Notes under the pieces: generated by a model
Told to the model about the DNA's origin: nothing
The model's database searches: none
What the model saw: the letters and a program-made list of their open reading frames with translations, nothing else
Shown here: in pieces, positions 1 through 6,322 of the stretch
Layout: each line of letters starts with the position of its first letter
Position numbering within the stretch: position 1 is the stretch's first letter
Program-made: the position numbers and the translations under genes
Source: a virus
Strand: one strand, 5' to 3'
Virus record (IMG/VR): IMGVR_UViG_3300027513_000035
Span: 1-34,280 of that record
DNA length: 34,280 bases

Positions 1-33
1 TCAGTTGCGTTGAACCTACCACAATAAAACCCA

Positions 34-357
34 TTAAGCGGTTTTCAACCAATGGTGGTGCTGATCGAGCGGTAGTCCATTCGCATCACAACCGCTGAAA
101 CGTGCGTCTCGGGTTGTATGTGTACTTCCGCCAGTGCCTTTTTCGCGATGTGCTTGGTTATCGTGCAGCACGCACAACACCCGCAGGTTATCGGGGGAGA
201 GAGCGAGGTCGGGCCGGGTGCGCACGGGTTGGATGTGGTCCACGCGACTTGAGCCGGGTTTACTGACGTTGCGGCCGCAGATGGCGCAGCGGAAATGCGC
301 CCGCTTCAAGGCGGCGGTGCGGGCTCGCTTCCAGGCTTGGGTGTCGTACAGGGTCAT
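34..357 (-). CDS. HNH endonuclease, terminase-associated
   Basis: A 107-residue HNH nuclease. Visible are the Cys pair CAIC (C24, C27), the core VDHIQPV (D40, H41), the Asn of DNLRVLC (N57) and the second metal ligands C62, H65 and H70. This is the compact phage HNH family that in HK97-like phages sits directly before the small terminase and helps terminase cut at cos. Here it is the last gene of the leftward operon; if the window ends are joined, TerS (33725-34192) follows it on the same strand after about 120 bp, which supports the packaging role. The start fits the family's usual N-terminus, but no clear ribosome binding site precedes it. Nuclease identity is secure from motifs; the role at cos is family knowledge plus position. 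Confidence 0.88.
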   Translation of the reverse strand: MTLYDTQAWKRARTAALKRAHFRCAICGRNVSKPGSSRVDHIQPVRTRPDLALSPDNLRVLCVLHDNQAHREKGTGGSTHTTRDARFSGCDANGLPLDQHHHWLKTA

Positions 358-380
358 GGAAAATCAATGGGTTGCATGCC

Positions 381-400
381 GCGACTTGTGTGTAAGTCGC
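381..400 (-). other. Small perfect hairpin upstream of the HNH gene
   Basis: A perfect 7-bp inverted repeat (GCGACTT / AAGTCGC, 6-nt loop) lies in the 92-bp gap between the DUF6456-like gene and the HNH gene. It has no T run on the minus strand, so it does not look like an intrinsic terminator. It could be an RNA processing or attenuation element between early regulator and packaging genes. Function unknown. Confidence 0.4.
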
Positions 401-449
401 AAAGCCAATCGCAGATGTAGCCTGCGGGAAGTTTCCGAGTTGTCAAGCG

Positions 450-953
450 CTAAATCCCGAAGTGCTTGGCGAGAACGCCGAGTGTGCCGATCAGGGTTCC
501 TTTCGCCACCTCGGGCCGCAGCGGCTTGCCGCCCCAGCCTTCGCGCACTGCCCAGGCGTTGACGCTGAGCTCGCACCCGAGGATGAACCATGCGGCGCTG
601 CCGCACGGGCTGCCGTGGCCGCCGAGCGCATCGAGGGCCGCGAGCACCCGGCGGCGGGCGCGGTCGCTGCCGTGTGCCGATGTTGGGAGCCCTTCGGGCG
701 AACCGCGGTCGGCGCGCATGTCGGCGGCTTTCAGCGGGTCGAGATGGGCGATGCGGAACAGCCGCCCGAACTCCTCGCCGGCATGACGCTGGCTGGCGGT
801 GATGTCGCCGTGCCGCTCCAGCCGGCCGAGCAGCCCCTCGACGCGGAACGGCAGCCCGATAGCGCCGTCGCTGTCGGCCAGTGTCTCGCTGTCGCGTGTC
901 ACCCGGTCGTGCCGGTGACGCTCCGGTGTCGGTGCGGTAGTGGTGACGATCAT
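450..953 (-). CDS. DUF6456-like phage protein, candidate late-gene regulator
   Basis: A 167-residue protein. I chose the ATG at 953 because it overlaps the previous stop as ATGA and has GGAAG 8 nt upstream; a longer frame to 1055 lacks these signals. The part from about residue 50 resembles the alphaproteobacterial DUF6456 fold: a helical segment with ASQRHAGEEFGRLF, then RARRRVLAALDALG, then a C-terminal helix ending in LGVLAKHFG. Proteins of this size found as the last gene before HNH/TerS in lambdoid-type phages are often late transcription regulators (analogous in position to lambda Q). The family assignment is by eye and moderate; the regulator role is inference from position only. Confidence 0.55.
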   Translation of the reverse strand: MIVTTTAPTPERHRHDRVTRDSETLADSDGAIGLPFRVEGLLGRLERHGDITASQRHAGEEFGRLFRIAHLDPLKAADMRADRGSPEGLPTSAHGSDRARRRVLAALDALGGHGSPCGSAAWFILGCELSVNAWAVREGWGGKPLRPEVAKGTLIGTLGVLAKHFGI

Positions 954-1171
954 CGCTGATACTTCCGGGTGTCGAGCGGCGCCATTGGGCTGGCGCCGCA
1001 GCCGGTGCAGCGCTGCTTGGCTGTCATGGCCGGCGGGCCTTGTGTAACCCAGCACCCATCACCGCCATTGCATTCGAGCGGCCGGTGGCGGGCGCGGGTG
1101 TCGGTGTAGGCGGCGAACATTTGCCGCGCTGCCGCCGACCAGCGCACGGCGTCGGGGCGAGGCGTGGTCAT
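950..1171 (-). CDS. Small Cys-containing phage protein, possible zinc ribbon
   Basis: A 73-residue protein starting at an ATG that overlaps the stop of the upstream gene (ATGA at 1168-1171), and whose own stop overlaps the next start (ATGA at 950-953). The N-terminus (MTTPRPDAVRW...ARQMFAAYTDTR) is helical; the second half has four cysteines in the order CNGGDGC ... CTGCG, a spacing that could bind one zinc ion. The double coupling makes it a real member of the early operon. I do not recognise a family; a small nucleic-acid-binding protein is plausible but unproven. Confidence 0.6.
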   Translation of the reverse strand: MTTPRPDAVRWSAAARQMFAAYTDTRARHRPLECNGGDGCWVTQGPPAMTAKQRCTGCGASPMAPLDTRKYQR

Positions 1172-2058
1172 TCGGGTTTGTCCAATTTGCCCTTCGGCAC
1201 GATGCGCGGGAGTGCTAGCGGCAATTGGCGTTGCACGGGCCTTTGGTACGGCAGCGCGGTGACGTTCGGCGGTTTGATCTGGCCGGCTTTCTGCCGCACC
1301 CTGCGGTAGAAGCTGGTTACAATTGGGAGTGCCTCCTGCGCCGGAATGTGATCGGGCCGATTTGGCTTGTGCAAGCGCTCGTGGCAATCCTCACAGGGGA
1401 TCGTGCAATTCTCAGGGCGTAGATCAACCCGGTTTCCGTTCCCATGATGCACTCGGCCTATAACGAGCTTCCGGCCGCGAGCATCGACAACAACGGCGTC
1501 GTTGCAAAAGATGCATTCGCAATTGTTGTAGGTAGCGCAGGCGCTGCCAGCGAATTGCACTGCGTCTTTGCTGAACCCTTCGCGCCAGTTGGTTACTTTA
1601 CCTTCAATGGCGCTCAGGCGTTCATCGGTTCGCCTGGCGTGGGCTGCCAGATGAACGACGTTGCCGTCGATACGGTCGATGCCATTCTTGATCGGCGACA
1701 GTTGCTCCGCGAGTATAAGCTCGATGTTCGGTGATGCTGGTGCGATCTGCCCGTGCCGACATGCGATGAACACGGTAATCACCTCCTGGCGCACGTCTTC
1801 GGATCGCAACGTATCCGCCTTGATGCAGATCAGGACCGCTTGCGGTTCATTGAGCCAGTGTTCGGTGGCTATTGGGCCGCCGCCTGGCGGACGATGCGCC
1901 ACGCTGGCGCAACGTCCATAACGCTCCAGTTCATCTCGGTTGCGTTCGATCAATTTGCGAACATCGCGGGGCCTCTCGAAACCAAGCCGCTCGGCAAGGT
2001 CGAGATCGCGGACGCGATATTCGCCATCCTCGAACCGCTCGGGGACCAGATTGTTCAT
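1168..2058 (-). CDS. Rha-like regulator fused to an HNH nuclease domain
   Basis: A 296-residue two-domain protein. Residues about 15-105 (VRDLDLAERLGF..., EHWLNEPQAVLICIKADT, VRQEVITVFIA) resemble the N-terminal DNA-binding domain of phage regulatory protein Rha and related antirepressors. Residues about 170-225 hold an HNH-type module: CECIFC, then RVHHGNGNRVDLRPEN, then CEDCHERLH. A helical linker containing RTDERLSAIEGKV joins them. The basic, proline-containing tail (about 230-296) has no recognised domain. It overlaps both neighbours by ATGA (1168-1171 and 2055-2058), so it is translated as part of the operon. Known Rha proteins interfere with growth in some hosts; whether the HNH part cuts DNA or is a homing nuclease captured by the gene is not decidable here. 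Confidence 0.75.
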   Translation of the reverse strand: MNNLVPERFEDGEYRVRDLDLAERLGFERPRDVRKLIERNRDELERYGRCASVAHRPPGGGPIATEHWLNEPQAVLICIKADTLRSEDVRQEVITVFIACRHGQIAPASPNIELILAEQLSPIKNGIDRIDGNVVHLAAHARRTDERLSAIEGKVTNWREGFSKDAVQFAGSACATYNNCECIFCNDAVVVDARGRKLVIGRVHHGNGNRVDLRPENCTIPCEDCHERLHKPNRPDHIPAQEALPIVTSFYRRVRQKAGQIKPPNVTALPYQRPVQRQLPLALPRIVPKGKLDKPE

Positions 2059-2933
2059 TCGGCGGCCTCCGCATAGGCGATGCTGGTCTTGCGCAACCGG
2101 CTGAGTTCATCGACGGCGCGGCGCACCTCGGGCGGCGTGGCCTCGCGGGAGCCGGCAGCGCGGGTAGCCTCGATGGCTTCCCAAGCGGCCAACTTGGCGG
2201 GCAGCGGGTCCACCGCTTCGCTGACGAAGGTTGCGAGGTTGTTGAGCCAGGTGTCGCGCTTGTGGTCGGTGACGGCGCGGGCATAGGCGGGCTCGTTGTA
2301 GACGCCGTTTCGCAATCCGCTTGGCGGCAGGCCGAGCGTTTCATGCATCCGCCCGACGATCAGATCGACCGCCGCTTTGTCTTCGGCCGAATGAGGCTCG
2401 GGCGGCGCGTCCGGCTCCCTAAAGGCGCAGCCAAGATCCCCTTTAAGATTCTTAAATCTTAAATCTTCTTCTTGGCTTCGCCTTAAGGTTCTGGGTATGG
2501 GTTCTGGGATAGCTGCATTTTCGCTACCCATTTCGCTACCCGGTTCGCTGGCCGGTTCGCTAGGGCGTTTGCTGATGGTTGATTGCCGTAATTTCAATGC
2601 GGTAGCGGTACCTCCCGCAGCCCCGTTAATTTTATTAATTTCGACTTTTTCGCGAATCCAATTCCACTCCGATTCGAGCCTTTTTTGGTGCAGGAATCCG
2701 TCGTCGGTTTGGAAAAACTCGATCACGGTCGGGCGCAGCGCGCGGCGCCAGTGGGCCACGGTGCTGCGGCAGATCCGGGCCAGTTTGCGGTCGTCGTCGG
2801 GCAGCGGCTTGCCGTTGTTGCGCCAGGTCGCGAACAGCAGGAGCAGGTAGGCGCCGAACTGCTCGGCGCTTAGATGCAGCGTGTCGCCGAGCAGTGCGTC
2901 GGGCCATACCGGCATCATCGGCGCCTGTGACAT
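2055..2933 (-). CDS. DUF1376 (YdaU-like) phage replication protein
   Basis: A 292-residue protein with the DUF1376 N-terminus: the stretch around PVWPDALLGDT, LSAEQFGAYLLLLFATW and LARICRS is the family signature, a winged-helix-like domain at residues 1-90 found in phage replication initiation proteins. The middle (about 100-165) is low-complexity and includes a four-residue repeat SE(P/M/N)x at about 125-140, which is the translation of the 12-bp iterons described separately. The C-terminal half is helical with no recognised fold. Its ATG (2933) directly follows the stop of the HTH gene, and its stop overlaps the next start. Expected role: bind the origin and recruit host replication proteins; no phage helicase was found here, so host DnaB is the likely partner (inference). 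Confidence 0.78.
   Translation of the reverse strand: MSQAPMMPVWPDALLGDTLHLSAEQFGAYLLLLFATWRNNGKPLPDDDRKLARICRSTVAHWRRALRPTVIEFFQTDDGFLHQKRLESEWNWIREKVEINKINGAAGGTATALKLRQSTISKRPSEPASEPGSEMGSENAAIPEPIPRTLRRSQEEDLRFKNLKGDLGCAFREPDAPPEPHSAEDKAAVDLIVGRMHETLGLPPSGLRNGVYNEPAYARAVTDHKRDTWLNNLATFVSEAVDPLPAKLAAWEAIEATRAAGSREATPPEVRRAVDELSRLRKTSIAYAEAAE
2445..2475. other. AT-rich palindromic stretch beside the iterons
   Basis: An unusually AT-rich run inside the DUF1376 gene with a 16-bp palindrome (AAGATT-CTTA-AATCTT, 2445-2460) followed by another AAATCTT. It lies about 45 bp from the iteron block and, with a second AT-rich run at 2625-2652, could be a DNA-unwinding element of the replication origin. 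Function inferred from base composition and position. Confidence 0.4.
2519..2578. repeat. Tandem 12-bp iterons, probable phage origin of replication
   Basis: Four clear tandem 12-bp units sharing (T/G)TTCGCT start at 2519, 2531, 2543 and 2555, and a fifth, degenerate unit (GTTTGCTGATGG) starts at 2567. They sit inside the gene for the probable replication initiator, flanked by AT-rich DNA on both sides (2445-2475 and 2625-2652). This is the layout of the lambda origin, where iterons lie within gene O. In the protein they encode the repeating SE(P/M)(A/G). The repeat is directly visible; the origin role is inference. Confidence 0.6.
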
Positions 2934-3161
2934 TCAATCCTCCCGACGTTCGGTAATGCCGAGCACCCGCTGCCACGCCTGGAGCACAGCGGTGGTCGGT
3001 CGGCGCTCACCACAGGCGTACTTCGCCAGGGTGCGCGGCTCGACACCGATCTCGCGGGCGATGTCCTTGTGCTTGAGGCCGCGCTTTCGGGCGGCGAGGC
3101 GCAGCGCGACACGCTCGCCGGCATCGAGTGTCACACGCGCGTCGATGATCACGGCAGCCAT
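2934..3161 (-). CDS. Small XRE-type helix-turn-helix protein
   Basis: A 75-residue protein whose centre (residues about 22-65) is an XRE-type HTH: ALRLAARKRGLKHKDIAREI with the turn and recognition helix GVEPRTLAKYACGERRPTTA. I start it at the ATG at 3161, which overlaps the stop of the annealing-protein gene as TGATG; the longer reading to 3269 has no such signal. The following gene begins at the very next base after its stop. It probably binds DNA as a small regulator or replication accessory; its target is unknown. Confidence 0.7.
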   Translation of the reverse strand: MAAVIIDARVTLDAGERVALRLAARKRGLKHKDIAREIGVEPRTLAKYACGERRPTTAVLQAWQRVLGITERRED

Positions 3162-4114
3162 CACAACGCCAGCCCGCGCTGCGCATCGGCTTCGGCAGCC
3201 ATCTGTTCGTATTCCATTTTGAACGGTTGCAGCAGATCCTTGTCGGCCTTGCGCAGCGTCTTCCACCACGCCTCAAAACCGGCGGCGCCCTCGCGTGTGG
3301 CGCCGCGCGCCTCGTGCTCCAGTTCGCGGAAAACATCGCGGGCAGCAACGGGTTGCGCCGGTTCCGTCACCGGCTCGGCGGCCGGCAGCGGCGGCAGGTC
3401 GAACGGGCTGTCGGCGCGCAGAGCGGTGTTTCGGAACTCGTCCATATGGCCGACAATATCGGCGCGCTCGGAGCGGGAGAGCGACTGCCAGAATGCCTCG
3501 AATGCAGCGCGTCCATGCTCGGCGGCATCGCGCGCCTCGGCCAGGATGTCGCGTTCGGGCGGTGGCGCGGCGTCACCTGTTACGGCAGCGAACTGGTCGA
3601 GGTCTGCGGTGGTGCCGGCAGGCGCTGCCATACGCTCGCGAGCCGGGATATCATCGACTTCCGTTTCATCGAGGAAGCCAAGGCCGGCGATAGACAGCGT
3701 CACCCGCCGCTTTGCTTTAGTGATGCACTTCAGGGTCGCGTTGGCACGCATTTCGCCACGTAATCCGGCGATGCTGACAACACCGAAATCCTCGTCGGTT
3801 CGGCCGGTTTTGTCACGCGCCCGGACATGCACTGTCAGCATGTCGCCATCGACCTTCTGCGACACCACCTCGACCGATATACCGTTGATTTTGCGAAGCT
3901 GATCGGCGGCGTCGCGGCGTGCGTACAGCACCATCTTGCCGCTGAGTGTCAGGAACTCAAGCGGCCTGGTGAATGGGTTAAGCCCCAAACTATCACAAAC
4001 GTGATTGTAGTACTTCACCCGCTCCTGTGGTGTCAGCCTGGCCAGGTCGCCCTTGGTGATGACCTGTTCGATGATGTCGCCGCCTTGGCGGATCGGCACA
4101 ACGTCACTCGGCAT
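3161..4114 (-). CDS. RecT/Rad52-like single-strand annealing protein (probable)
   Basis: A 317-residue protein. The ATG at 4114 is preferred over upstream ATGs (4132, 4174) because it has AGGAG 7 nt before it and overlaps the exonuclease gene by only 11 bp. The conserved core is at residues about 20-155: YYNHVCDSLGLNPFTRPLEF, GKMVLYARRDAADQLRK, a DKTGRTDEDFGVVSI strand and KAKRRVTLSIAGLGFLDETE. This core is shared by a phage family usually found beside exonucleases and thought to anneal single-stranded DNA. The C-terminal half is Ala/Glu/Pro-rich and variable. With the YqaJ-type exonuclease just upstream it would form a Red/RecET-like pair. The core family is recognised by eye; the annealing role rests on that and on context. 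Confidence 0.65.
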   Translation of the reverse strand: MPSDVVPIRQGGDIIEQVITKGDLARLTPQERVKYYNHVCDSLGLNPFTRPLEFLTLSGKMVLYARRDAADQLRKINGISVEVVSQKVDGDMLTVHVRARDKTGRTDEDFGVVSIAGLRGEMRANATLKCITKAKRRVTLSIAGLGFLDETEVDDIPARERMAAPAGTTADLDQFAAVTGDAAPPPERDILAEARDAAEHGRAAFEAFWQSLSRSERADIVGHMDEFRNTALRADSPFDLPPLPAAEPVTEPAQPVAARDVFRELEHEARGATREGAAGFEAWWKTLRKADKDLLQPFKMEYEQMAAEADAQRGLAL

Positions 4115-5030
4115 CAGGTGTCTCCTGTTCATTGACGGCGCGTACTCTAAGGACTCGTATGTCACGAGCGGCAATCACCGTTTCGCGCCTGTGTTGCGAC
4201 TTCCACGAGATTGAATAGCCGGGGAGCCACGCGGTTGCGGCGGCACCCATCGCGGCTTTCAGCGCGGCGTCTATCTCGGCGATCTGCTTTTCAGCCGTGC
4301 TGACTTCGGCCTTCAGCCGCTCGCGCTCGGGCAGCGCGGCACGCAGATAGTTATTCTCCGACAAGTCTACGAACGAGCCGTCATCGAAGGCCGCTTCAAG
4401 CTCGGCGCTGGGCGCGGTGCCGGCGATCTCGCCTGCGTCGAAGCTCCGCCACCACTTCGCGACGGCATCGATGATGGTGCGCTCTGCGGCCTCGTGGCGG
4501 GCCACATTCCAGATGTGCAGAGGATAGGAGGGGGAGACTTCGAGGCATGCCAGGAGGCCCCAGCGCCGGCCTGTGACGAGCAGTTCGGCGAGGGTCTGGA
4601 TCAGATATCCGGTGGGCACTTTGCCGCGCCACTGCTGGAAGGCCTGCGGGCTGACGGTCTTGGCCTGCACCAGGCCTTCATCACCGCACCAGTAGTCTGG
4701 CGTGCAGCCGAGGCGCCATTCAGGGACGCGGTGATAGGTGTTGGCCTTGACCAGCGGCGGCAGGTCGGGCCGTTCTTCGGCGAGTGCGGCGGCGACGGCG
4801 GGTTCGAGGATGCGGCCGCGGCGCATGGCGGGGCTGTCTGGCACCGAGCCCGTGCCGACGCCCGTGACACCGCGCATGATGTCGGCGAGCTGCTCGCGGG
4901 AAAGGTAAGGATGCAATCCGAAAAGAGCCGGCAGACGTGATGCAGTCACGTCCGATTTCCGCCAATCGAGCCAGGCCCCGGTGCTGGTGATCTCGCGCAC
5001 CTCGCGCACCTCGCGCGCCACTTCGCTCAT
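4104..5030 (-). CDS. YqaJ-type viral recombinase exonuclease
   Basis: A 308-residue nuclease of the YqaJ/lambda-exonuclease (PD-(D/E)XK) superfamily. Visible signatures: WLDWRKSDVTASRLPALFG near residue 20, the helix GRILEPAVAAALAEE (the G-x8-E motif), the strand GCTPDYWC with the catalytic Asp, and VQAKT, the position of the (E/Q)xK motif, here with Gln where Glu is commoner. Residues about 240-290 form a coiled-coil-like helix. It would resect double-stranded ends and hand single strands to the annealing protein encoded next. The ATG at 5030 overlaps the previous stop as ATGA. A longer in-frame reading to 5192 is less likely because it would run through two small coupled genes. Confidence 0.85.
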   Translation of the reverse strand: MSEVAREVREVREITSTGAWLDWRKSDVTASRLPALFGLHPYLSREQLADIMRGVTGVGTGSVPDSPAMRRGRILEPAVAAALAEERPDLPPLVKANTYHRVPEWRLGCTPDYWCGDEGLVQAKTVSPQAFQQWRGKVPTGYLIQTLAELLVTGRRWGLLACLEVSPSYPLHIWNVARHEAAERTIIDAVAKWWRSFDAGEIAGTAPSAELEAAFDDGSFVDLSENNYLRAALPERERLKAEVSTAEKQIAEIDAALKAAMGAAATAWLPGYSISWKSQHRRETVIAARDIRVLRVRAVNEQETPDAE

Positions 5031-5140
5031 GGCGTGCCGAGCCAGTGCGAGCCGAGGCCGTGCGCCATGCCGTAGAGGAGCAGCGGCACGGCCAGCGTGG
5101 CGGCGAGGATGACGATGGCGAGCATGGCGGGGCCGCTCAT
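5027..5140 (-). CDS. 37-residue single-span membrane peptide
   Basis: A very short gene supported by ATGA overlaps at both ends (5027-5030 with the exonuclease, 5137-5140 with the upstream gene). The product starts MSGPAM and has one hydrophobic segment (about residues 6-25, rich in Leu, Ile, Ala and Val) and a short Gly/His-containing tail. It would insert once in the inner membrane. Early membrane peptides of phages can be superinfection-exclusion or host-takeover factors, but nothing specific can be claimed. Confidence 0.55.
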   Translation of the reverse strand: MSGPAMLAIVILAATLAVPLLLYGMAHGLGSHWLGTP

Positions 5141-5397
5141 AGCGGATCGATCCCCAAGCGCTCGGCCCGCTTGAGCCAATCGGCAATGGCAAAGCGGCTC
5201 GTCAGCGCGTCGATACCGCCGCGTAGTTCTGCGAGGGCATCGGCGCCGCGCCAATGCGGCGCCGCGATCCACTGCCGCAAGTAGGCGCGCATGGCCGCAA
5301 CCTGCTCTGCGGTCATGGTATCGCCATGTAGATACGCCTCGATGGCAGGGCGCAGCACGCCGCTTGTCTCGTCCATCCAAAAACCGGGCGCGCTCAT
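5137..5397 (-). CDS. Conserved-looking phage hypothetical protein, 86 aa
   Basis: Starts at the ATG at 5397, which overlaps the previous stop as ATGA, and ends in an ATGA overlap with the membrane peptide. The sequence (MSAPGFWMDETSGVLRP, then EQVAAMRAYLRQWI, then WLKRAERLGIDPL at the end) looks like a compact, all-helical soluble protein of a type I have seen in alphaproteobacterial prophage replication regions. No function is known to me. The frame to 5472 given by an upstream ATG would overlap the previous gene by 79 bp and is rejected. Confidence 0.65.
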   Translation of the reverse strand: MSAPGFWMDETSGVLRPAIEAYLHGDTMTAEQVAAMRAYLRQWIAAPHWRGADALAELRGGIDALTSRFAIADWLKRAERLGIDPL

Positions 5398-5654
5398 GTC
5401 TCGCCCCGCTTCGGCGGGACTAGCGAGCCGGGGTAACCGTCCTCTTCCTGGAAGTGGTGCCCGCCGTCCCACGGCCCGGTGCGGGCCGCCTCGCGCTGGC
5501 GGCGCGCGAGCACGCGGTCGATGGCATCGTAGGCGACGTGAGCGAGCGTGTAGCGCATATCCTCGGACTCGGCCCAGGTTAGGCGCGCTTCGGCGACGCT
5601 GTGGGCGGCGATGATCTCGGCGTAGATGGCGTCGGCGAGGTCACGGTCGCTCAT
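5394..5654 (-). CDS. Hypothetical early protein, 86 aa
   Basis: An 86-residue acidic-to-neutral protein, MSDRDLADAIYAEIIAAHSV at the start, helical for about 55 residues, then a Gly/Pro-rich tail (GGHHFQEEDGYPGSLVPP). Both ends overlap neighbours as ATGA (5394-5397 and 5651-5654), which makes it a real operon member. No family recognised. Confidence 0.6.
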   Translation of the reverse strand: MSDRDLADAIYAEIIAAHSVAEARLTWAESEDMRYTLAHVAYDAIDRVLARRQREAARTGPWDGGHHFQEEDGYPGSLVPPKRGET

Positions 5655-6181
5655 GGCGCGGCCCCCAGCGGCAGTTCGCCGGGCCGCTGTTTTTTATCCT
5701 CCCCCGCGCGTGGGGGAGGGTGGGTGAGAGGCGGCGTAGCGCTGGCCTTGGCCGCCGCGAAGATTGGCGAGATGGTGCAGACGAGCTTTGGCTGAACACC
5801 GAAAATCTTGCGGCACCACACTTCGACTAAGAGGCTATCGTCGCGATAGACGACGCCGTTGAATGCGTCCTCCGCGAGCTTCAGGACATTCGAGAGATCC
5901 GGTCTGCCGCCCGGCCGGATCTGCCCAAGAATGGCGAGGTTGCGGCGTTTCTTCGACCACGACGCCGGCACCGGAAACTCCGCGAGCAGTGTCAGCGATA
6001 GCGGCTCATCGAGCACCGCATGGCCGCCGTGGTGCATGGCCTCGGCCGCCGCAATTCGCAGCGCCGCGGCGGCGTTGCGCTGCTCGGGCGGGACGTAGTG
6101 GATGCCGCCACGGCTGAGGCGCATGCGCGCGAATGGAGTAGGCACGCCGAGCAGGGAGATGGTGATCGGGTCGCGGGTCAT
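5651..6181 (-). CDS. rusA: RusA-family Holliday junction resolvase
   Basis: A 176-residue RusA-like resolvase, which cuts four-way DNA junctions made during phage recombination and replication. The active-site region is clear: GGRPDLSNVLKLAEDAFNG (D95, D105) followed by VVYRDDSLLVEV (D114, D115). The second Asp of the E. coli DLDN motif is Ser here, a variant I believe common in phage RusA proteins. The C-terminal about 35 residues are Pro/Lys-rich and not part of the fold. I place the start at 6181, with GAGG 9 nt upstream and an ATGA overlap with a small upstream frame, rather than 6199. Confidence 0.85.
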   Translation of the reverse strand: MTRDPITISLLGVPTPFARMRLSRGGIHYVPPEQRNAAAALRIAAAEAMHHGGHAVLDEPLSLTLLAEFPVPASWSKKRRNLAILGQIRPGGRPDLSNVLKLAEDAFNGVVYRDDSLLVEVWCRKIFGVQPKLVCTISPIFAAAKASATPPLTHPPPRAGEDKKQRPGELPLGAAP

Positions 6182-6312
6182 GGCGAGCCGCCTCGCCATG
6201 CGGCAAAGTGGGTTGCGTTTCGCAACTGGGCTAGGCGGCTCGCGTTCGGGTCGGATGGCTCATGCCGGCTTCGGCTTTGCAGACAGGAACTGGTCGGAAG
6301 AGCTAGAGCCAT
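6178..6312 (-). CDS. Possible 44-aa coupled peptide before rusA
   Basis: A short frame filling the gap between the IS110-like gene and rusA. Its stop overlaps the rusA start as ATGA (6178-6181), the coupling used throughout this operon. The product (MALALPTSS at the start, SRLAQLRNATHFAAW near the end) is basic and has no recognised domain. The ribosome binding site is weak, and an 11-bp inverted repeat overlaps its first part. It may be a true peptide or only a leader that carries ribosomes to rusA. Confidence 0.4.
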   Translation of the reverse strand: MALALPTSSCLQSRSRHEPSDPNASRLAQLRNATHFAAWRGGSP

Positions 6313-6316
6313 CCGA
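6251..6316. repeat. 11-bp perfect inverted repeat downstream of the IS110-like gene
   Basis: TCGGATGGCTC (6251-6261) and its exact reverse complement GAGCCATCCGA (6306-6316) are 44 nt apart. On the minus-strand transcript this can fold into a long-looped stem right after the 302-aa gene. No T run follows, so it is not a standard terminator. It may stabilise mRNA or mark an old insertion boundary. Confidence 0.45.
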
Positions 6317-6322
6317 TGGCAC

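Noticed and set aside
381-400. Intrinsic terminator before the HNH gene
   Set aside because: The hairpin is only 7 bp with no T run on either strand.
2519-2578. CRISPR array
   Set aside because: Units are 12 bp and directly tandem with no spacers; they are iterons within a coding gene.
4104-5192. Longer exonuclease reading from 5192
   Set aside because: It would cover the 37-aa and part of the 86-aa coupled genes, and the added residues are Arg/Pro-rich; the ATG at 5030 has the ATGA overlap.
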